Positions 27,058-36,633 of a stretch of 63,554 bases of DNA are shown here, in pieces; the first letter of the stretch is position 1; each line of letters begins with the position of its first letter. Source of the stretch: Phycisphaerales bacterium (GTDB taxonomy: Bacteria > Planctomycetota > Phycisphaerae > Phycisphaerales > SM1A02). The stretch covers positions 1-63,554 of the forward strand of contig JABABS010000073.1 of NCBI GenBank assembly GCA_014238125.1. The letters are read 5' to 3'. A program made the position numbers and the translations under genes. Under the pieces are notes generated by a model. That model was not told where the DNA came from. It searched no databases and saw only the letters and a list, made by a program, of their open reading frames with translations.

Positions 27058-27327
27058 ATGCGAAATGATCGTACAAATCGACTCGCCATGCTCTTGGTGG
27101 TTTTTTGCTGCCTCGGCACAACAGCCATGGCGATGCCAGCATCCACCCAAACAGTCCTCACCGTCGTTGTTGGTGGATTAACTTCTCATATTGCCTTTGA
27201 ATTGGAGCCATATGACTTTCAGTTACAAAATAGGAATACCGTTCCCTCTTTTGTAACACACAAGAATCCAATTCTCTCGGGACTCAATATGGAACTGCAG
27301 AATTTACCACCCCCATCTGGCCGATAG
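27058..27327 (+). CDS. Small exported protein, unknown function (89 aa)
   Basis: The ATG at 27058 gives MRNDRTNRLAMLLVVFCCLG, with the run continuing to TTAMAMPA: a signal peptide with an AMA-type cleavage site. About 63 mature residues follow, with no cysteine and no recognisable domain (VLTVVVGGLTSHIAFELEPY, then a Pro-rich end). It stands alone between copA and secA on the plus strand, 79 bp before secA, behind the best -10 hexamer in the window. Function unknown. Confidence 0.55.
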   Translation: MRNDRTNRLAMLLVVFCCLGTTAMAMPASTQTVLTVVVGGLTSHIAFELEPYDFQLQNRNTVPSFVTHKNPILSGLNMELQNLPPPSGR

Positions 27328-27405
27328 ATTTCGTTGTAAGCCGATCAAAAAGATCGCAAGTTTCCATTTATTACATTCAATATTAGATAAAAAGTGAGGT
27401 CACGC

Positions 27406-30400
27406 ATGGGCGTTCCCGTAGTAGGTACAATTGGTCGAAAACTCTTTGGCAGCCGCAATGACAGGCTTGTCAAACGATACATGAAATTAGTGGATCAAGT
27501 TTCAGCACTTGAATCCGAAACAGTGGTTCTTACGGACAAAGAATTACGCGCAAAAACAGATGAGTTTCGTGATCGGATCGCAAACGGAAAAGAAACCGAA
27601 ACGGATTTGATTCCAGAAGCATTTGCAGTCGCAAGAGAATCGATGGACAGGTCTGTTGGCATCAGAAATATTTTTGATCCAATTCATGAGTTTGACCCAT
27701 CGCTCCTTGATGATGGCGCAAGAAAACTCTATGAAGAAACCAAGGCAGTGATGGATGCAACCGAAGCACATCCTCCGACAGGGGAGTTTCTTGGTTCTAG
27801 TGAACCAATTCCCTCGTGGAAATTTGTAGATATTCCTCATGCACTCTACGCTGCGGTGCGAAAAATTTATCCAAAATCCAAACCGCCATTTCGCGCCCGT
27901 CCTTTTGACGTGCAGTTGATCGGCGCAGTGGTTTTATATGAAGGTCGCATTGCAGAAATGAAAACTGGCGAAGGTAAAACGATTGTTGCCCCACTTGCCT
28001 GCTACCTTGCAGCGCTCGTCGGAAAACAGGTGCACGTTGTTACTGTCAATGATTATCTCGTGCAACGTGACCGCGACTGGACGTTTCCATTTTTCCGCAT
28101 GTTGGGATTGACAGTTGGCGCGATACATCCTCATCACATGCAGCCTCCTCAATTAAAACAAATTGCATACAAGTGCGATGTTCTTTATGGCACAACTGCA
28201 GAATTCGGCTTTGATTATCTTCGTGATAACATGAAGATGTCTACAGCTGAGCAAGTCCAAAAGCATAGGCAGATTGCAATTGTTGACGAAGTTGACTCAA
28301 CTCTGATTGATGAGGCACGGACACCGTTGATTATTTCTGGACAAGCGCACAATGAACAGCCAAGATACGATCTTGCCGATCGTTTGGCACGACATTTGAT
28401 GATAAAACAAAAATCGTGGGACGATTCAGATCAAGCAGTCCAAACTTGTCTTGTAACGATTAGTGGTCTTGAGGGCGATATTCGTAATGCAATGGACAAG
28501 TCTACGATTCCAGCAATGAAGCAAAAGATGGATGCAGGGAAAGGTATGCTTCCTGAACTTGAATCGAAACGGGATGCATACACGCAATTTTATGAATTAG
28601 AACTTGATAAAAAACGCGCTACCCTTACTCATGAAGGTATCGCTGAAGCACAAAACGAAGCAGGTATCGGCTCATTCTACGTAGGGCAAAATATGGATGT
28701 GCCCCACCTTTTGGAGCAATCTATTCGTGCGCACGCTGTATATAAACGAGACGGTGATTACATTGTTGCACCTGATGATAAAGGCGAACAAACGATTGTT
28801 ATCATCGACCAAAATACTGGTCGAAAAATGGTTGGTCGACAATGGTCTGATGGCTTACATCAAGCAATTGAAGCGAAGGAAGGCGTTCCTATCAAACAAG
28901 AAACGCAAACCATGGCGACGATCACAATCCAAAACTTTTTTAAGTTGTATGACAAACTTGCAGGCATGACAGGTACGGCAGACACAGAAGCAACTGAATT
29001 TTATGAAATTTATTCACTTGATGTTATTGTGATTCCAACGAACGTTCCAATTACACGATTTGATCATAACGACCTTGTTTTTACATCAGAAAAAGACAAA
29101 GTAAACGCAGCGGTAAATGAAATACACGCCATGCATGACGTTGGCAGGCCTACCTTGGTTGGTACGACAAGTGTTGAAAAGTCAAAAGAACTAAGTGATA
29201 TATTGACAAAACGTTTTAAAGTTCCTCATGAAGTACTCAACGCCGAACAACACGAACGCGAATCTGAAATTATTAAATTTGCAGGTACCCTTGGCGCAGT
29301 TACGGTTGCAACCAATATGGCTGGTCGTGGTACGGATATTAAACTTAGCCCTTTGTCACCTGAAGATTTGATCGAACATTGGAAACGCCGTGACCTTTGT
29401 CCCCGCGATGTTACTGCTGAAATTGGTGAAGAAAAAGTGGTCAAGAAAATTTGGCGGCACGTGGCACCTAAAGAACTCGGTTTGAAAAAATCTGAAGTTG
29501 ACGCAATGGATGATTCAGAAATTTTCAAACAATTGATCAGGCATTGGTGGAGTACATTTTGTTGGTGGGTAGATGGTGACAAAGCTTCGTCTACAAGCGA
29601 AAAGAAAATGATCGAAGATCTTGACCGTGGCGGCGCGTGCATGTTGCACAGTCTTCGGTTCTATGAGAACATTGAAGATATGGGTGGTTTACATGTTGTT
29701 GCAACAGAGCGACATGAAGCGAGAAGAATTGATAATCAACTTCGAGGCCGAAGTGGGCGTCAAGGAGACAGCGGTTCAACACGGTTTTTCTTGAGTCTTG
29801 AAGATGATCTCATGAAAATGTTTGCTGGTCCTCGGACACTTCAACTCTTAAGCAAAATGGGTATGAAGGAAGGTGTAGCGATTGAGCACAAGATGCTCAC
29901 AAAAGCAATTACAAAAGCGCAACGAAAAGTCGAAGAGCGAAATTTCCTTGTTCGAAAGAATATCCTTGAATATGACGAAGTTATGGATCATCAACGGCAT
30001 GTGTTTTACGATTTGCGTCAACGCGTTTTAGAAGGTGTTGAAATTCGAGAATTGATTTTTGATTACATCGAACAAGCAGTTGCAGACTCTGTCTTTAACT
30101 ATCTTGATCCATCTTATGCAGCAAACTGCATTGAGGAATGGTTGAGAGAAAATATTTCTGTAACTATTGATGCCGATCGAATGATAGGAAAGGACCGAGA
30201 AGATTTACAAAAGTTGATAATCCGTGATGCACTCGGCGAATCTGCAGAAGTTATACGCGTCACTATTGGCGAATATTTGCCAGATACAATTGATTTAGGT
30301 GAAGGTAAAATTGCAGAGCGAGACGAAACTGCATGGGATTACAAAGGCGCTGTAGATTGGGCGTCAGCAGTTTGGGACAGTGATCTTTCGATTGCTGAAG

Positions 30401-31461
30401 CAACAGAACTTAGTCGAGAAGAAATTGTTTTAAGAATTGAAGAATCAGCAACGGCAAAAATTCAATCGACTGATCTATCGCCTTTGGATACATACCTTGT
30501 TGCGCAACATGGACAACAAGAATTGGCAACGTGGGTGAAATCAAAATTTGAAATACCATTTGAAGCAGTTGATCTAGTTGATCTTGAATCTGAAGAAGCG
30601 GTTGAGCTTGTGATGGATCGCGCTTTAGAAGCGTATCGCATACGAGAGCAAATATATCCAGTCGATTTTATGATTGACATGACAGCGATGCGTTTGCAAC
30701 AAGATCCTGCAAAAGCAATTGAGGCATTTTGTCAGTGGGTAAAGTTGAAGTATGAGCTTGACTGGACTCCGCAAACATTGCCATCGAATAATCCTGATGA
30801 GTTAAAAAAGTTCTTGCTTGAAGAAGCGAAGCGATGGGATGATGTTCGAATTGAGCGGCGTGCAAAACGGATTGTTGAAGAGAGTGGAGGGGATGTCGAT
30901 GCGTGGCTTCGAACGAACTGGAATTTTGCATTGACCGATGATGAAAAAAATCAAATGGAAACAGAACCGATAGAAGTAACAACAGATAAAATCAAACAGA
31001 TGCAACGCGCCGAACTCGCTCAACTTGAACGGAACGTGTTATTGCAAATTTTTGATGCTGCCTGGAAAGACCATTTGCATCAAATGGATCAAGTACGAGA
31101 ATCCATTGGCTTTAGATCTTTTAGTCAGCTTGATCCTCGGATTGAATTTAAGCGTGAAGGTGCTCGTCTTTTCGAAGAAATGTTTGGGCACATCCAAGAT
31201 CGTGTCACTGACTTGGTATTTAAAGCAAAAATGCAAGTTCGCATGCCTCAGCAAAAAGCGCCGCAAGAAACTGCTAAAGCAGCACCCCAACAACAGCAGC
31301 AAAGACCCAAGCTTAAAGCTTCAGAGCAATCTGTTCGTGCGGCTTCTGCAGCTGTATCCAAAGATGACGCAACAACTGGCGGCGCAATGACAGTTGGTCG
31401 TAATGAGCCTTGTCCCTGTGGAAGTGGCAAAAAGTACAAAAAATGCTGTGGTGGGCGTTAA
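27406..31461 (+). CDS. secA: Preprotein translocase ATPase SecA (extended form)
   Basis: About 1351 residues versus roughly 800-900 in most bacteria. The motor that drives proteins through SecYEG. Walker A region MKTGEGKTIVAPLACYLAA, then VDEVDSTLIDEARTPLIISG in NBD1, TNMAGRGTDIKL and VVATERHEARRIDNQLRGRS in NBD2, LEYDEVMDHQRHVFYDLR, and the C-terminal zinc motif RNEPCPCGSGKKYKKCC. Two extra blocks stand out: about 80 residues inside NBD2 (about 645-755) and about 200 in the helical wing/scaffold region (about 900-1200). The ATG at 27406 has GAGGT 5 nt upstream; a GTG at 27394 is less likely. Confidence 0.95.
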   Translation: MGVPVVGTIGRKLFGSRNDRLVKRYMKLVDQVSALESETVVLTDKELRAKTDEFRDRIANGKETETDLIPEAFAVARESMDRSVGIRNIFDPIHEFDPSLLDDGARKLYEETKAVMDATEAHPPTGEFLGSSEPIPSWKFVDIPHALYAAVRKIYPKSKPPFRARPFDVQLIGAVVLYEGRIAEMKTGEGKTIVAPLACYLAALVGKQVHVVTVNDYLVQRDRDWTFPFFRMLGLTVGAIHPHHMQPPQLKQIAYKCDVLYGTTAEFGFDYLRDNMKMSTAEQVQKHRQIAIVDEVDSTLIDEARTPLIISGQAHNEQPRYDLADRLARHLMIKQKSWDDSDQAVQTCLVTISGLEGDIRNAMDKSTIPAMKQKMDAGKGMLPELESKRDAYTQFYELELDKKRATLTHEGIAEAQNEAGIGSFYVGQNMDVPHLLEQSIRAHAVYKRDGDYIVAPDDKGEQTIVIIDQNTGRKMVGRQWSDGLHQAIEAKEGVPIKQETQTMATITIQNFFKLYDKLAGMTGTADTEATEFYEIYSLDVIVIPTNVPITRFDHNDLVFTSEKDKVNAAVNEIHAMHDVGRPTLVGTTSVEKSKELSDILTKRFKVPHEVLNAEQHERESEIIKFAGTLGAVTVATNMAGRGTDIKLSPLSPEDLIEHWKRRDLCPRDVTAEIGEEKVVKKIWRHVAPKELGLKKSEVDAMDDSEIFKQLIRHWWSTFCWWVDGDKASSTSEKKMIEDLDRGGACMLHSLRFYENIEDMGGLHVVATERHEARRIDNQLRGRSGRQGDSGSTRFFLSLEDDLMKMFAGPRTLQLLSKMGMKEGVAIEHKMLTKAITKAQRKVEERNFLVRKNILEYDEVMDHQRHVFYDLRQRVLEGVEIRELIFDYIEQAVADSVFNYLDPSYAANCIEEWLRENISVTIDADRMIGKDREDLQKLIIRDALGESAEVIRVTIGEYLPDTIDLGEGKIAERDETAWDYKGAVDWASAVWDSDLSIAEATELSREEIVLRIEESATAKIQSTDLSPLDTYLVAQHGQQELATWVKSKFEIPFEAVDLVDLESEEAVELVMDRALEAYRIREQIYPVDFMIDMTAMRLQQDPAKAIEAFCQWVKLKYELDWTPQTLPSNNPDELKKFLLEEAKRWDDVRIERRAKRIVEESGGDVDAWLRTNWNFALTDDEKNQMETEPIEVTTDKIKQMQRAELAQLERNVLLQIFDAAWKDHLHQMDQVRESIGFRSFSQLDPRIEFKREGARLFEEMFGHIQDRVTDLVFKAKMQVRMPQQKAPQETAKAAPQQQQQRPKLKASEQSVRAASAAVSKDDATTGGAMTVGRNEPCPCGSGKKYKKCCGGR

Positions 31462-31462
31462 A

Positions 31463-31498
31463 TTGACCCGCGGTCAACTTGACTGAGGGTCAAGTTGA
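31463..31498. repeat. Tandem GGTCAA palindromes between secA and a convergent gene
   Basis: Two adjoining hairpins: TTGACC-CGC-GGTCAA (31463-31477), then TCAACTTGAC and GTCAAGTTGA (31474-31498), ten perfect pairs around TGAGG. They cover the 12-bp gap and the end of the convergent gene. The same core recurs at 41015-41046. No U-run follows, so ordinary intrinsic termination is uncertain. Confidence 0.6.
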
Positions 31499-32562
31499 TC
31501 TGCAAACGCCCAAGTAACGAAGGCGACAACGGGCAAGATTGAGAGCCAAGCGCTGTTTCCTATGTAGCCTGCTTCAAGTAGAGGCATGCAAATAAGCGCA
31601 ACGATTGTGAATAGTGCTATTCGAAGTGGCGAAAATTTTCTTTTTGTCCAGATGAAAGCTGCAACGAGACCAGGAAATACCAAACCGTAAAACACGAAAA
31701 ATCGTAGATAGTCATCCGTCATTCCAAGCAGGCTCTCATGTGACCGGTGTGCGATTGTAATAGCAATTGCACAAGCAAAGATTGCCCCAACAACAAATAA
31801 AGCCCGCCGATTTTTTATTTCACACAGCCAACCTTCTCGAATGTGCGTACCAACTGTGAATGTTGCTTGGGAAAAGATGTGTACAAGGATCAGTACGCTG
31901 AGACCTGCGAGCATGGCATCTCTGTACATACAAGTCAGACCGATCATAACTGTAAACGTCAATCCGAAAACTCCAAACGAATGTTTGGATGGCGAGGATT
32001 GTAATGCGCGGTGAAATGTTGGGTCAAGATATGGGCAAAGAAAAAACCCAAACGTTGTAATTGGTAAGAGCCAAACAACATCTTGCCAAGGGTGTGTTTG
32101 TGATGCTTCGACATCGATCGCACCGGGCCAGAATGAAATCCCGATGCCTACAGAGAGGAGCCATACTGCAGTTGCTAGTATTGGCCACATGCGGTTTGGC
32201 AATAAACTTAAAAGCGAACCAGAAAGTAACACGAGTGCAGGAAGTGCAATCATCCACCACGAGGGAATGTCAGAAATAAAATATCGTGCGACAATTGCAA
32301 GAAAAAACGCATGAAATGCGATGGTAATTACTGCAAAACTTGCAAGTGCTCCTCGGTATTTTTCAACAAGTTCTTGAGAACGTTTTGGGGTTCGAAGTAC
32401 ATATCCAAAAGCAGTACACCCAACGACATTCGGAACAGCGAACATGAAAAAGCCTGCCCAGCCATATCGATCTATCAAAATAATAGGCAGGAACATTCCG
32501 ATGCACCACGTCCAACTGCACGCAAGGTACAGGCCCCAGCCGATTGTTTTAAGTGTGTTCAC
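31474..32562 (-). CDS. Polytopic membrane protein, unknown function
   Basis: A 362-residue integral membrane protein with about ten hydrophobic segments and short loops (WGLYLACSWTWCIGMFLPII, GWAGFFMFAVPNVVGCTAFG, WLLPITTFGFFLCPYLDPTF). The overall look is of a transporter or sodium-symporter-like fold, but no diagnostic motif is recognised. It overlaps the preceding hotdog gene (ATGA), so both are co-expressed. The last codons lie within a 10-bp palindrome shared with the secA 3' end. Confidence 0.6.
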   Translation of the reverse strand: MNTLKTIGWGLYLACSWTWCIGMFLPIILIDRYGWAGFFMFAVPNVVGCTAFGYVLRTPKRSQELVEKYRGALASFAVITIAFHAFFLAIVARYFISDIPSWWMIALPALVLLSGSLLSLLPNRMWPILATAVWLLSVGIGISFWPGAIDVEASQTHPWQDVVWLLPITTFGFFLCPYLDPTFHRALQSSPSKHSFGVFGLTFTVMIGLTCMYRDAMLAGLSVLILVHIFSQATFTVGTHIREGWLCEIKNRRALFVVGAIFACAIAITIAHRSHESLLGMTDDYLRFFVFYGLVFPGLVAAFIWTKRKFSPLRIALFTIVALICMPLLEAGYIGNSAWLSILPVVAFVTWAFADQLDPQSS

Positions 32563-33233
32563 TTAGAATCTTCTTGCTTTTTACGATGGAATCGTTGGCG
32601 GATCATTGATTTAGGTGTGCAGTGGAACGTAATGATGCATCGCCCAACTCGAATTTCCTTGTCACGCTTTTGTAATGTTTGCGTCACATTCATTGTGAAT
32701 TCAATGTTGAATTCCTTAGCATTCTTCATTTGCTCGATTAGTTTATTTCGCACAACTTCTGCGTCTTTTACATTGTAAATAGCAGGACCGTAACATGGCC
32801 GGAGGAATCTGTATGACATATTTTTACACACGACAGCATAATCACTACCACAATGCTTAAATAGGAACATGCCTGCGGCAACTTCGCTGTTGCCAAGTAG
32901 TGCAGCACCCGCCATTGCATTGTAAAAGTTTCTGTTAGATCTTTTAAAGGGGAGGACGGCTGTAAATCGATCGTGTGTAATTCTTCGCATCGAAATACCG
33001 CTTCGAAATGCGAATGGCAGCCAAATAAGAGAACAGACTCGATGCCAGAAATTATTTTTTGTACTCAGGCGAGTGAGGAACGCTTCGGTTTTTTCTAAAA
33101 ACGTAAGGTTCTCTGGTGGGGTCTGAACGATTTCGATTGAGACTTCAGATTCTCTTAGTTCGGCGACATCTTCTCCCTTTTCGTCAAGAGGGGGAATAGG
33201 GTTGCATTTTGGTTGGAGAGAAGGAGTGCTCAT
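32559..33233 (-). CDS. DUF4442/hotdog-fold thioesterase-like protein
   Basis: A 224-residue soluble protein. After a charged, disordered first 60 residues, the central part (PFAFRSGISMRRITHDRFTA, NRNFYNAMAGAALLGNSEVA, FKHCGSDYAVVCKNMSYRFL) resembles DUF4442/PaaI-type hotdog proteins, which often hydrolyse acyl-CoA. The NAM-GAALLG helix is the expected central hotdog helix. The catalytic residue is not certain. AGGCAGAAACC precedes the ATG. Followed by a coupled membrane protein gene. Confidence 0.6.
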   Translation of the reverse strand: MSTPSLQPKCNPIPPLDEKGEDVAELRESEVSIEIVQTPPENLTFLEKTEAFLTRLSTKNNFWHRVCSLIWLPFAFRSGISMRRITHDRFTAVLPFKRSNRNFYNAMAGAALLGNSEVAAGMFLFKHCGSDYAVVCKNMSYRFLRPCYGPAIYNVKDAEVVRNKLIEQMKNAKEFNIEFTMNVTQTLQKRDKEIRVGRCIITFHCTPKSMIRQRFHRKKQEDSK

Positions 33234-33275
33234 GGTTTCTGCCTAGATAATCTTATGTATTGTAGGCTATACCTT

Positions 33276-34085
33276 ATGCAAAGTCATCTTATTAGTATTT
33301 GTAGTTGGAGCCTTCGCCCAAGAAGCCCTGATATGTTGGTTTTTGACTTGCAAAAGTGTGGAATTGCAAATGTGCAATTGGCACTCGTTCCGCTTACTGA
33401 AAGTGAGAACTGGTCAAATTGCAAGTCTATACTTCGAGATGCGTCGATCAAGATTGTAAGTGGTATGTTTGAGCCAGTGGGTGAGGATTACACTACGCTT
33501 GAAACAATCGCTAAAACGGGTGGTGTTCGTCAAGATGCATCGTGGCAAAAAACACTGGAGCGGTCCAAAGCAAGTGCTGTCATTGCAAGTGATCTTGGTT
33601 TGTCGCTTGTAACTTTTCATGCAGGATTTCTACCACATAACAGTTGCCAAGAGCGAACTAAAATGTTGGACCGTCTTGTACAAATTGCAGATATTTTTGC
33701 GAACAACGAAATTACAATTGCATTTGAAACTGGGCAGGAAACAGCAGAGGTTCTTTCTGGGGTGCTTGAAGAATTGTCGCATCCATACATTGGAGTAAAT
33801 TTTGACCCCGCGAATATGATTTTGTACGGGCAAGGTGATCCTGTTGCAGCAATAAAACGGTTATCGCCGTGGGTTCGTCAAGTTCATATTAAAGATGCGA
33901 TAGCACCGTTAGTTACAGGAACTTGGGGAACAGAAGTAGTCGTTGGAATGGGAGATGTAGATTGGGCTCAGTTTATACCTGCAATTCCATGCGGTGTGAA
34001 TCTTGTGGTTGAACGCGAAGCAGGCGAAAACCGAATAGAAGATATACAACTTGCAATTTCTTACTTGAAGGAGCAAGTATGTTAA
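33276..34085 (+). CDS. Sugar phosphate isomerase/epimerase (TIM barrel)
   Basis: A 269-residue AP-endonuclease-2-type TIM barrel. The four expected metal-ligand segments are present: FETGQE (Glu), VNFDPANM (Asp), VHIKDA (His/Asp) and VEREAG (Glu). The ATG at 33276 gives MQSHLISICSWSLRP, a typical start for this family; an earlier frame start at 33213 would overlap the divergent gene. A weak TAGGCT lies 7 nt before it. It overlaps the gamma-glutamyltransferase gene by 7 bp. Substrate unknown. Confidence 0.8.
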   Translation: MQSHLISICSWSLRPRSPDMLVFDLQKCGIANVQLALVPLTESENWSNCKSILRDASIKIVSGMFEPVGEDYTTLETIAKTGGVRQDASWQKTLERSKASAVIASDLGLSLVTFHAGFLPHNSCQERTKMLDRLVQIADIFANNEITIAFETGQETAEVLSGVLEELSHPYIGVNFDPANMILYGQGDPVAAIKRLSPWVRQVHIKDAIAPLVTGTWGTEVVVGMGDVDWAQFIPAIPCGVNLVVEREAGENRIEDIQLAISYLKEQVC

Positions 34086-35713
34086 AACGCTTGTTTTTTT
34101 TGGTGTTCATACTTTATGGTTGTGCTGCGAAGCAAGTCGTATATTCTGGCGGCTCAGTAGCGGCTGATCACCACCTTGCTTCGGAAGCGGGTGTTCGAAT
34201 TCTGAAAGAAGGTGGGAACGCAGTTGATGCAGCGGTTGCAACAAGTTTTACACTGAGTGTTGTTCGACCATTTTCGTGTGGAATTGGTGGTGGTGGTTTT
34301 ATGGTGATTCATTCAAGAGTTGGAAATCCAATTGCGTTGAACTATCGCGAGACAGCACCCCAAAGTATTAACCCAAGGTTCTACGAAAATCACAACTCTC
34401 GAGTTGGCCCAGATGCCGTTGGTGTGCCGGGTACAGTTGCTGGGTTGTTAGCTGCGCACGAAAAATTTGGTCGATTGCCACTTGCACAAGTGATGGCACC
34501 TGCAATCGAAATTGCACGAAATGGTTTTGTTCCAGACAGAGCGTACTCTCTAGGTGTTGCGAATGCTATAAAAGCACGGGAAAAAGTTTCTGTGGAGTTG
34601 CAAAATCGCACATTGGCAATGACTCGTTTCGGGACAAATGAACAAATTGTGCTTCAAGGGCAAGCAATCGTCCTACAAGGAATTGCAGAACGTGGAAAGG
34701 CTGCTTTTTATGAAGGTGATGTGGCTCAAGCGATTGTCGCAAGTACGTATGGGCATATTTCCCTTAACGATCTTTCTGCATACAAACCACGATTGGAAAC
34801 TCCTCTGGTTGTAGATGTTGGCGGCGGGTTTACGATCGTTGCAATGCCACCCCCAAGTAGTGGGGGCGTTGCTCTTGCTCAAATTTTATCGTTGATGCAG
34901 CGATTGGGTGCTACGGAGTTGAATCGAGATGACCCGTTGTATTCGCATTTGCTTGTTGAGTCGATGAAACATGCGTTTGCAGATCGAGCGGAATATTTGG
35001 CAGATTCTACGTTTGTACATGTTCCAATTGCTACATTGATCGATCCATCATACCTCGATGAAATTGCATCACGTGTCTCAAATGAATTGACTGCAGAATC
35101 TTCTTCGTACGGGACAACTTCGCAATTGCCAGATGATGCAGGGACAAGTCATTTGTGTGTTGTTGATAAAGAAGGGATGGTCGTTGCTGCAACTGAGACG
35201 ATCAATACTTCATTTGGTTCCCAAGTATTGGTGGCACCATACGATTTTGTGTTGAACAATGAAATGGATGATTTTTCTCCTCCTGCGGGTACGAACGTGT
35301 ACGGTTTGCAACAATCCGACAAGAATTTGCCTGAATCAGGGAAGCAGCCGTTGTCTAGTATGTCACCAACAATTGTATTGCAAGGCGGCGAAGCAGTTTT
35401 CGTTGTTGGCGCTTCAGGTGGTCCACGAATTATTTCTGCTGTTGTGCAGGTGATTTTAAACAATGTCTGGTTCGGGGATGAACCTATTGATGCTGTGTCT
35501 AGACAGCGATTACATCACCAGTGGATGCCGGACAAGGTGTATTTTGAAGAAATGTGGAATGACCAAACTACTGTCAATTCACTCCAAAATAAAGGACACG
35601 AAACAGTATCACGAAAAACTGTTGGAGTGGTTCAAGCAATCGCAATCGACGGAAATTTTCTCAAACCCGCAAGCGATCCTCGCAAAGGTGGAATCGCTTC
35701 TGGTATTAATTGA
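34079..35713 (+). CDS. ggt: Gamma-glutamyltransferase
   Basis: A 544-residue N-terminal-nucleophile hydrolase that moves the gamma-glutamyl group of glutathione to water or amino acids. The hydrophobic start with LYGCAAK suggests a lipoprotein. The large-subunit part shows EAGVRILKEGGNAVDAAVAT, NYRETAPQ and GVPGTVAGLLAAHEKFG. Autocleavage would occur before the Thr of GTSHLCVVD (about residue 357), leaving the small subunit with NNEMDDFSPP, LSSMSPTIV and GASGGPRII. All key residues are there. It overlaps the TIM-barrel gene upstream. Confidence 0.93.
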   Translation: MLKRLFFLVFILYGCAAKQVVYSGGSVAADHHLASEAGVRILKEGGNAVDAAVATSFTLSVVRPFSCGIGGGGFMVIHSRVGNPIALNYRETAPQSINPRFYENHNSRVGPDAVGVPGTVAGLLAAHEKFGRLPLAQVMAPAIEIARNGFVPDRAYSLGVANAIKAREKVSVELQNRTLAMTRFGTNEQIVLQGQAIVLQGIAERGKAAFYEGDVAQAIVASTYGHISLNDLSAYKPRLETPLVVDVGGGFTIVAMPPPSSGGVALAQILSLMQRLGATELNRDDPLYSHLLVESMKHAFADRAEYLADSTFVHVPIATLIDPSYLDEIASRVSNELTAESSSYGTTSQLPDDAGTSHLCVVDKEGMVVAATETINTSFGSQVLVAPYDFVLNNEMDDFSPPAGTNVYGLQQSDKNLPESGKQPLSSMSPTIVLQGGEAVFVVGASGGPRIISAVVQVILNNVWFGDEPIDAVSRQRLHHQWMPDKVYFEEMWNDQTTVNSLQNKGHETVSRKTVGVVQAIAIDGNFLKPASDPRKGGIASGIN

Positions 35714-35722
35714 TTTTGTGTC

Positions 35723-35753
35723 AAAAAAACACCCCAGCCAAGGCTGGGGTGTT
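35723..35753 (-). terminator. Intrinsic terminator of the rpsB-tsf operon
   Basis: An 11-bp perfect stem (AACACCCCAGC with GCTGGGGTGTT, loop CAAG) is followed on the minus strand by seven T. Between it and the tsf stop is a second inverted repeat, GGAAGTTT/AAACTTCC, at 35777-35804. The main hairpin may also stop ggt transcription on the other strand. Confidence 0.75.
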
Positions 35754-35818
35754 CGGGGAAGTTTTATATAACATTCGGAAGTTTTGGTCGGGATAGAAAC
35801 TTCCATTTAGGGTTTGGG

Positions 35819-36607
35819 TTAACTACCAAGCGTGTAGCGTACGAATGCTGTCACCGTGGTGCCTTCTGGCAACATTTCCTGGACGGTCTTTGATTCGTCA
35901 AGGACAAACTTTTGAGCAAGAAGAGTATTTTCTTCTAGGTGCTTACGGACCTTGCCTTCGGCCATTTTTTGGGCGATTTCATCGTTCTTGCCAGTATCCT
36001 TGGCTTGTTGAATTGCATCTGCTTTAATTTTTTCAATAATTTCAGCAGGAACATCGGCTGCACTGATTCCTAGAGGATCGTGAAAAACGATGTGTTGGCA
36101 AATTCCTTTCAGGGATTCACCATCAACTTCTCCATCAGTTTGAATAAGGCAAGCGCGTTTGCCATCGTGGTGAATGTAATGACCAAAGTGACCACCGCTG
36201 TAATGAACACCGCGAGCGAAATTTGCATTTTCACCAGTTGTGATGCGAATTTCATCAATTGCTTTTGTTATTTCTTGAGTAGTCGAAATGTCGCCGTCAT
36301 CCGACGTTAGTGCGAAGTTTGCAACTTCACCAACCATTTTTTCGAATGCTTCATTCTTTGCAGTGAAGTCAGTTTCAGTTTGGATTTCAACGATGACAGC
36401 ACAGTTGTCGCCATAGGCAACAGCGATGCGACCTTCGCCAGTTGTACGCTCAGTACGCGTGTCCATTTTGCCCTTTTTCTTTTCGCGAATCCACGATTCT
36501 GCGGCTGCAGCGTCTCCATTATTTTCGGTGAGGGCTTTTTTACAATCCATCATGCCTAAGCCAGTTTTTTGGCGAAGTTGCATGACATCTTTTGCAGTGA
36601 AACTCAT
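35819..36607 (-). CDS. tsf: Translation elongation factor Ts
   Basis: A 262-residue nucleotide exchange factor for EF-Tu. The N-terminal UBA-like domain reads VMQLRQKTGLGMMDCKKALTE, followed by AAAESWIREKKKGK; the core has ETDFTAKNEAFEKMV, which includes the TDF motif that contacts EF-Tu. AGGAG sits 9 nt before the ATG at 36607; an in-frame ATG ten codons upstream lacks it. It follows rpsB by 26 bp in the usual order and is followed by a strong terminator. Confidence 0.96.
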   Translation of the reverse strand: MSFTAKDVMQLRQKTGLGMMDCKKALTENNGDAAAAESWIREKKKGKMDTRTERTTGEGRIAVAYGDNCAVIVEIQTETDFTAKNEAFEKMVGEVANFALTSDDGDISTTQEITKAIDEIRITTGENANFARGVHYSGGHFGHYIHHDGKRACLIQTDGEVDGESLKGICQHIVFHDPLGISAADVPAEIIEKIKADAIQQAKDTGKNDEIAQKMAEGKVRKHLEENTLLAQKFVLDESKTVQEMLPEGTTVTAFVRYTLGS

Positions 36608-36633
36608 TGTTGCTTCTCCTGTAGTTTGCATTG

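Noticed and set aside
29226-29642. 138-codon antisense ORF inside secA
   Set aside because: No start signal, Ser-rich shadow composition, and it lies wholly within conserved secA coding sequence.
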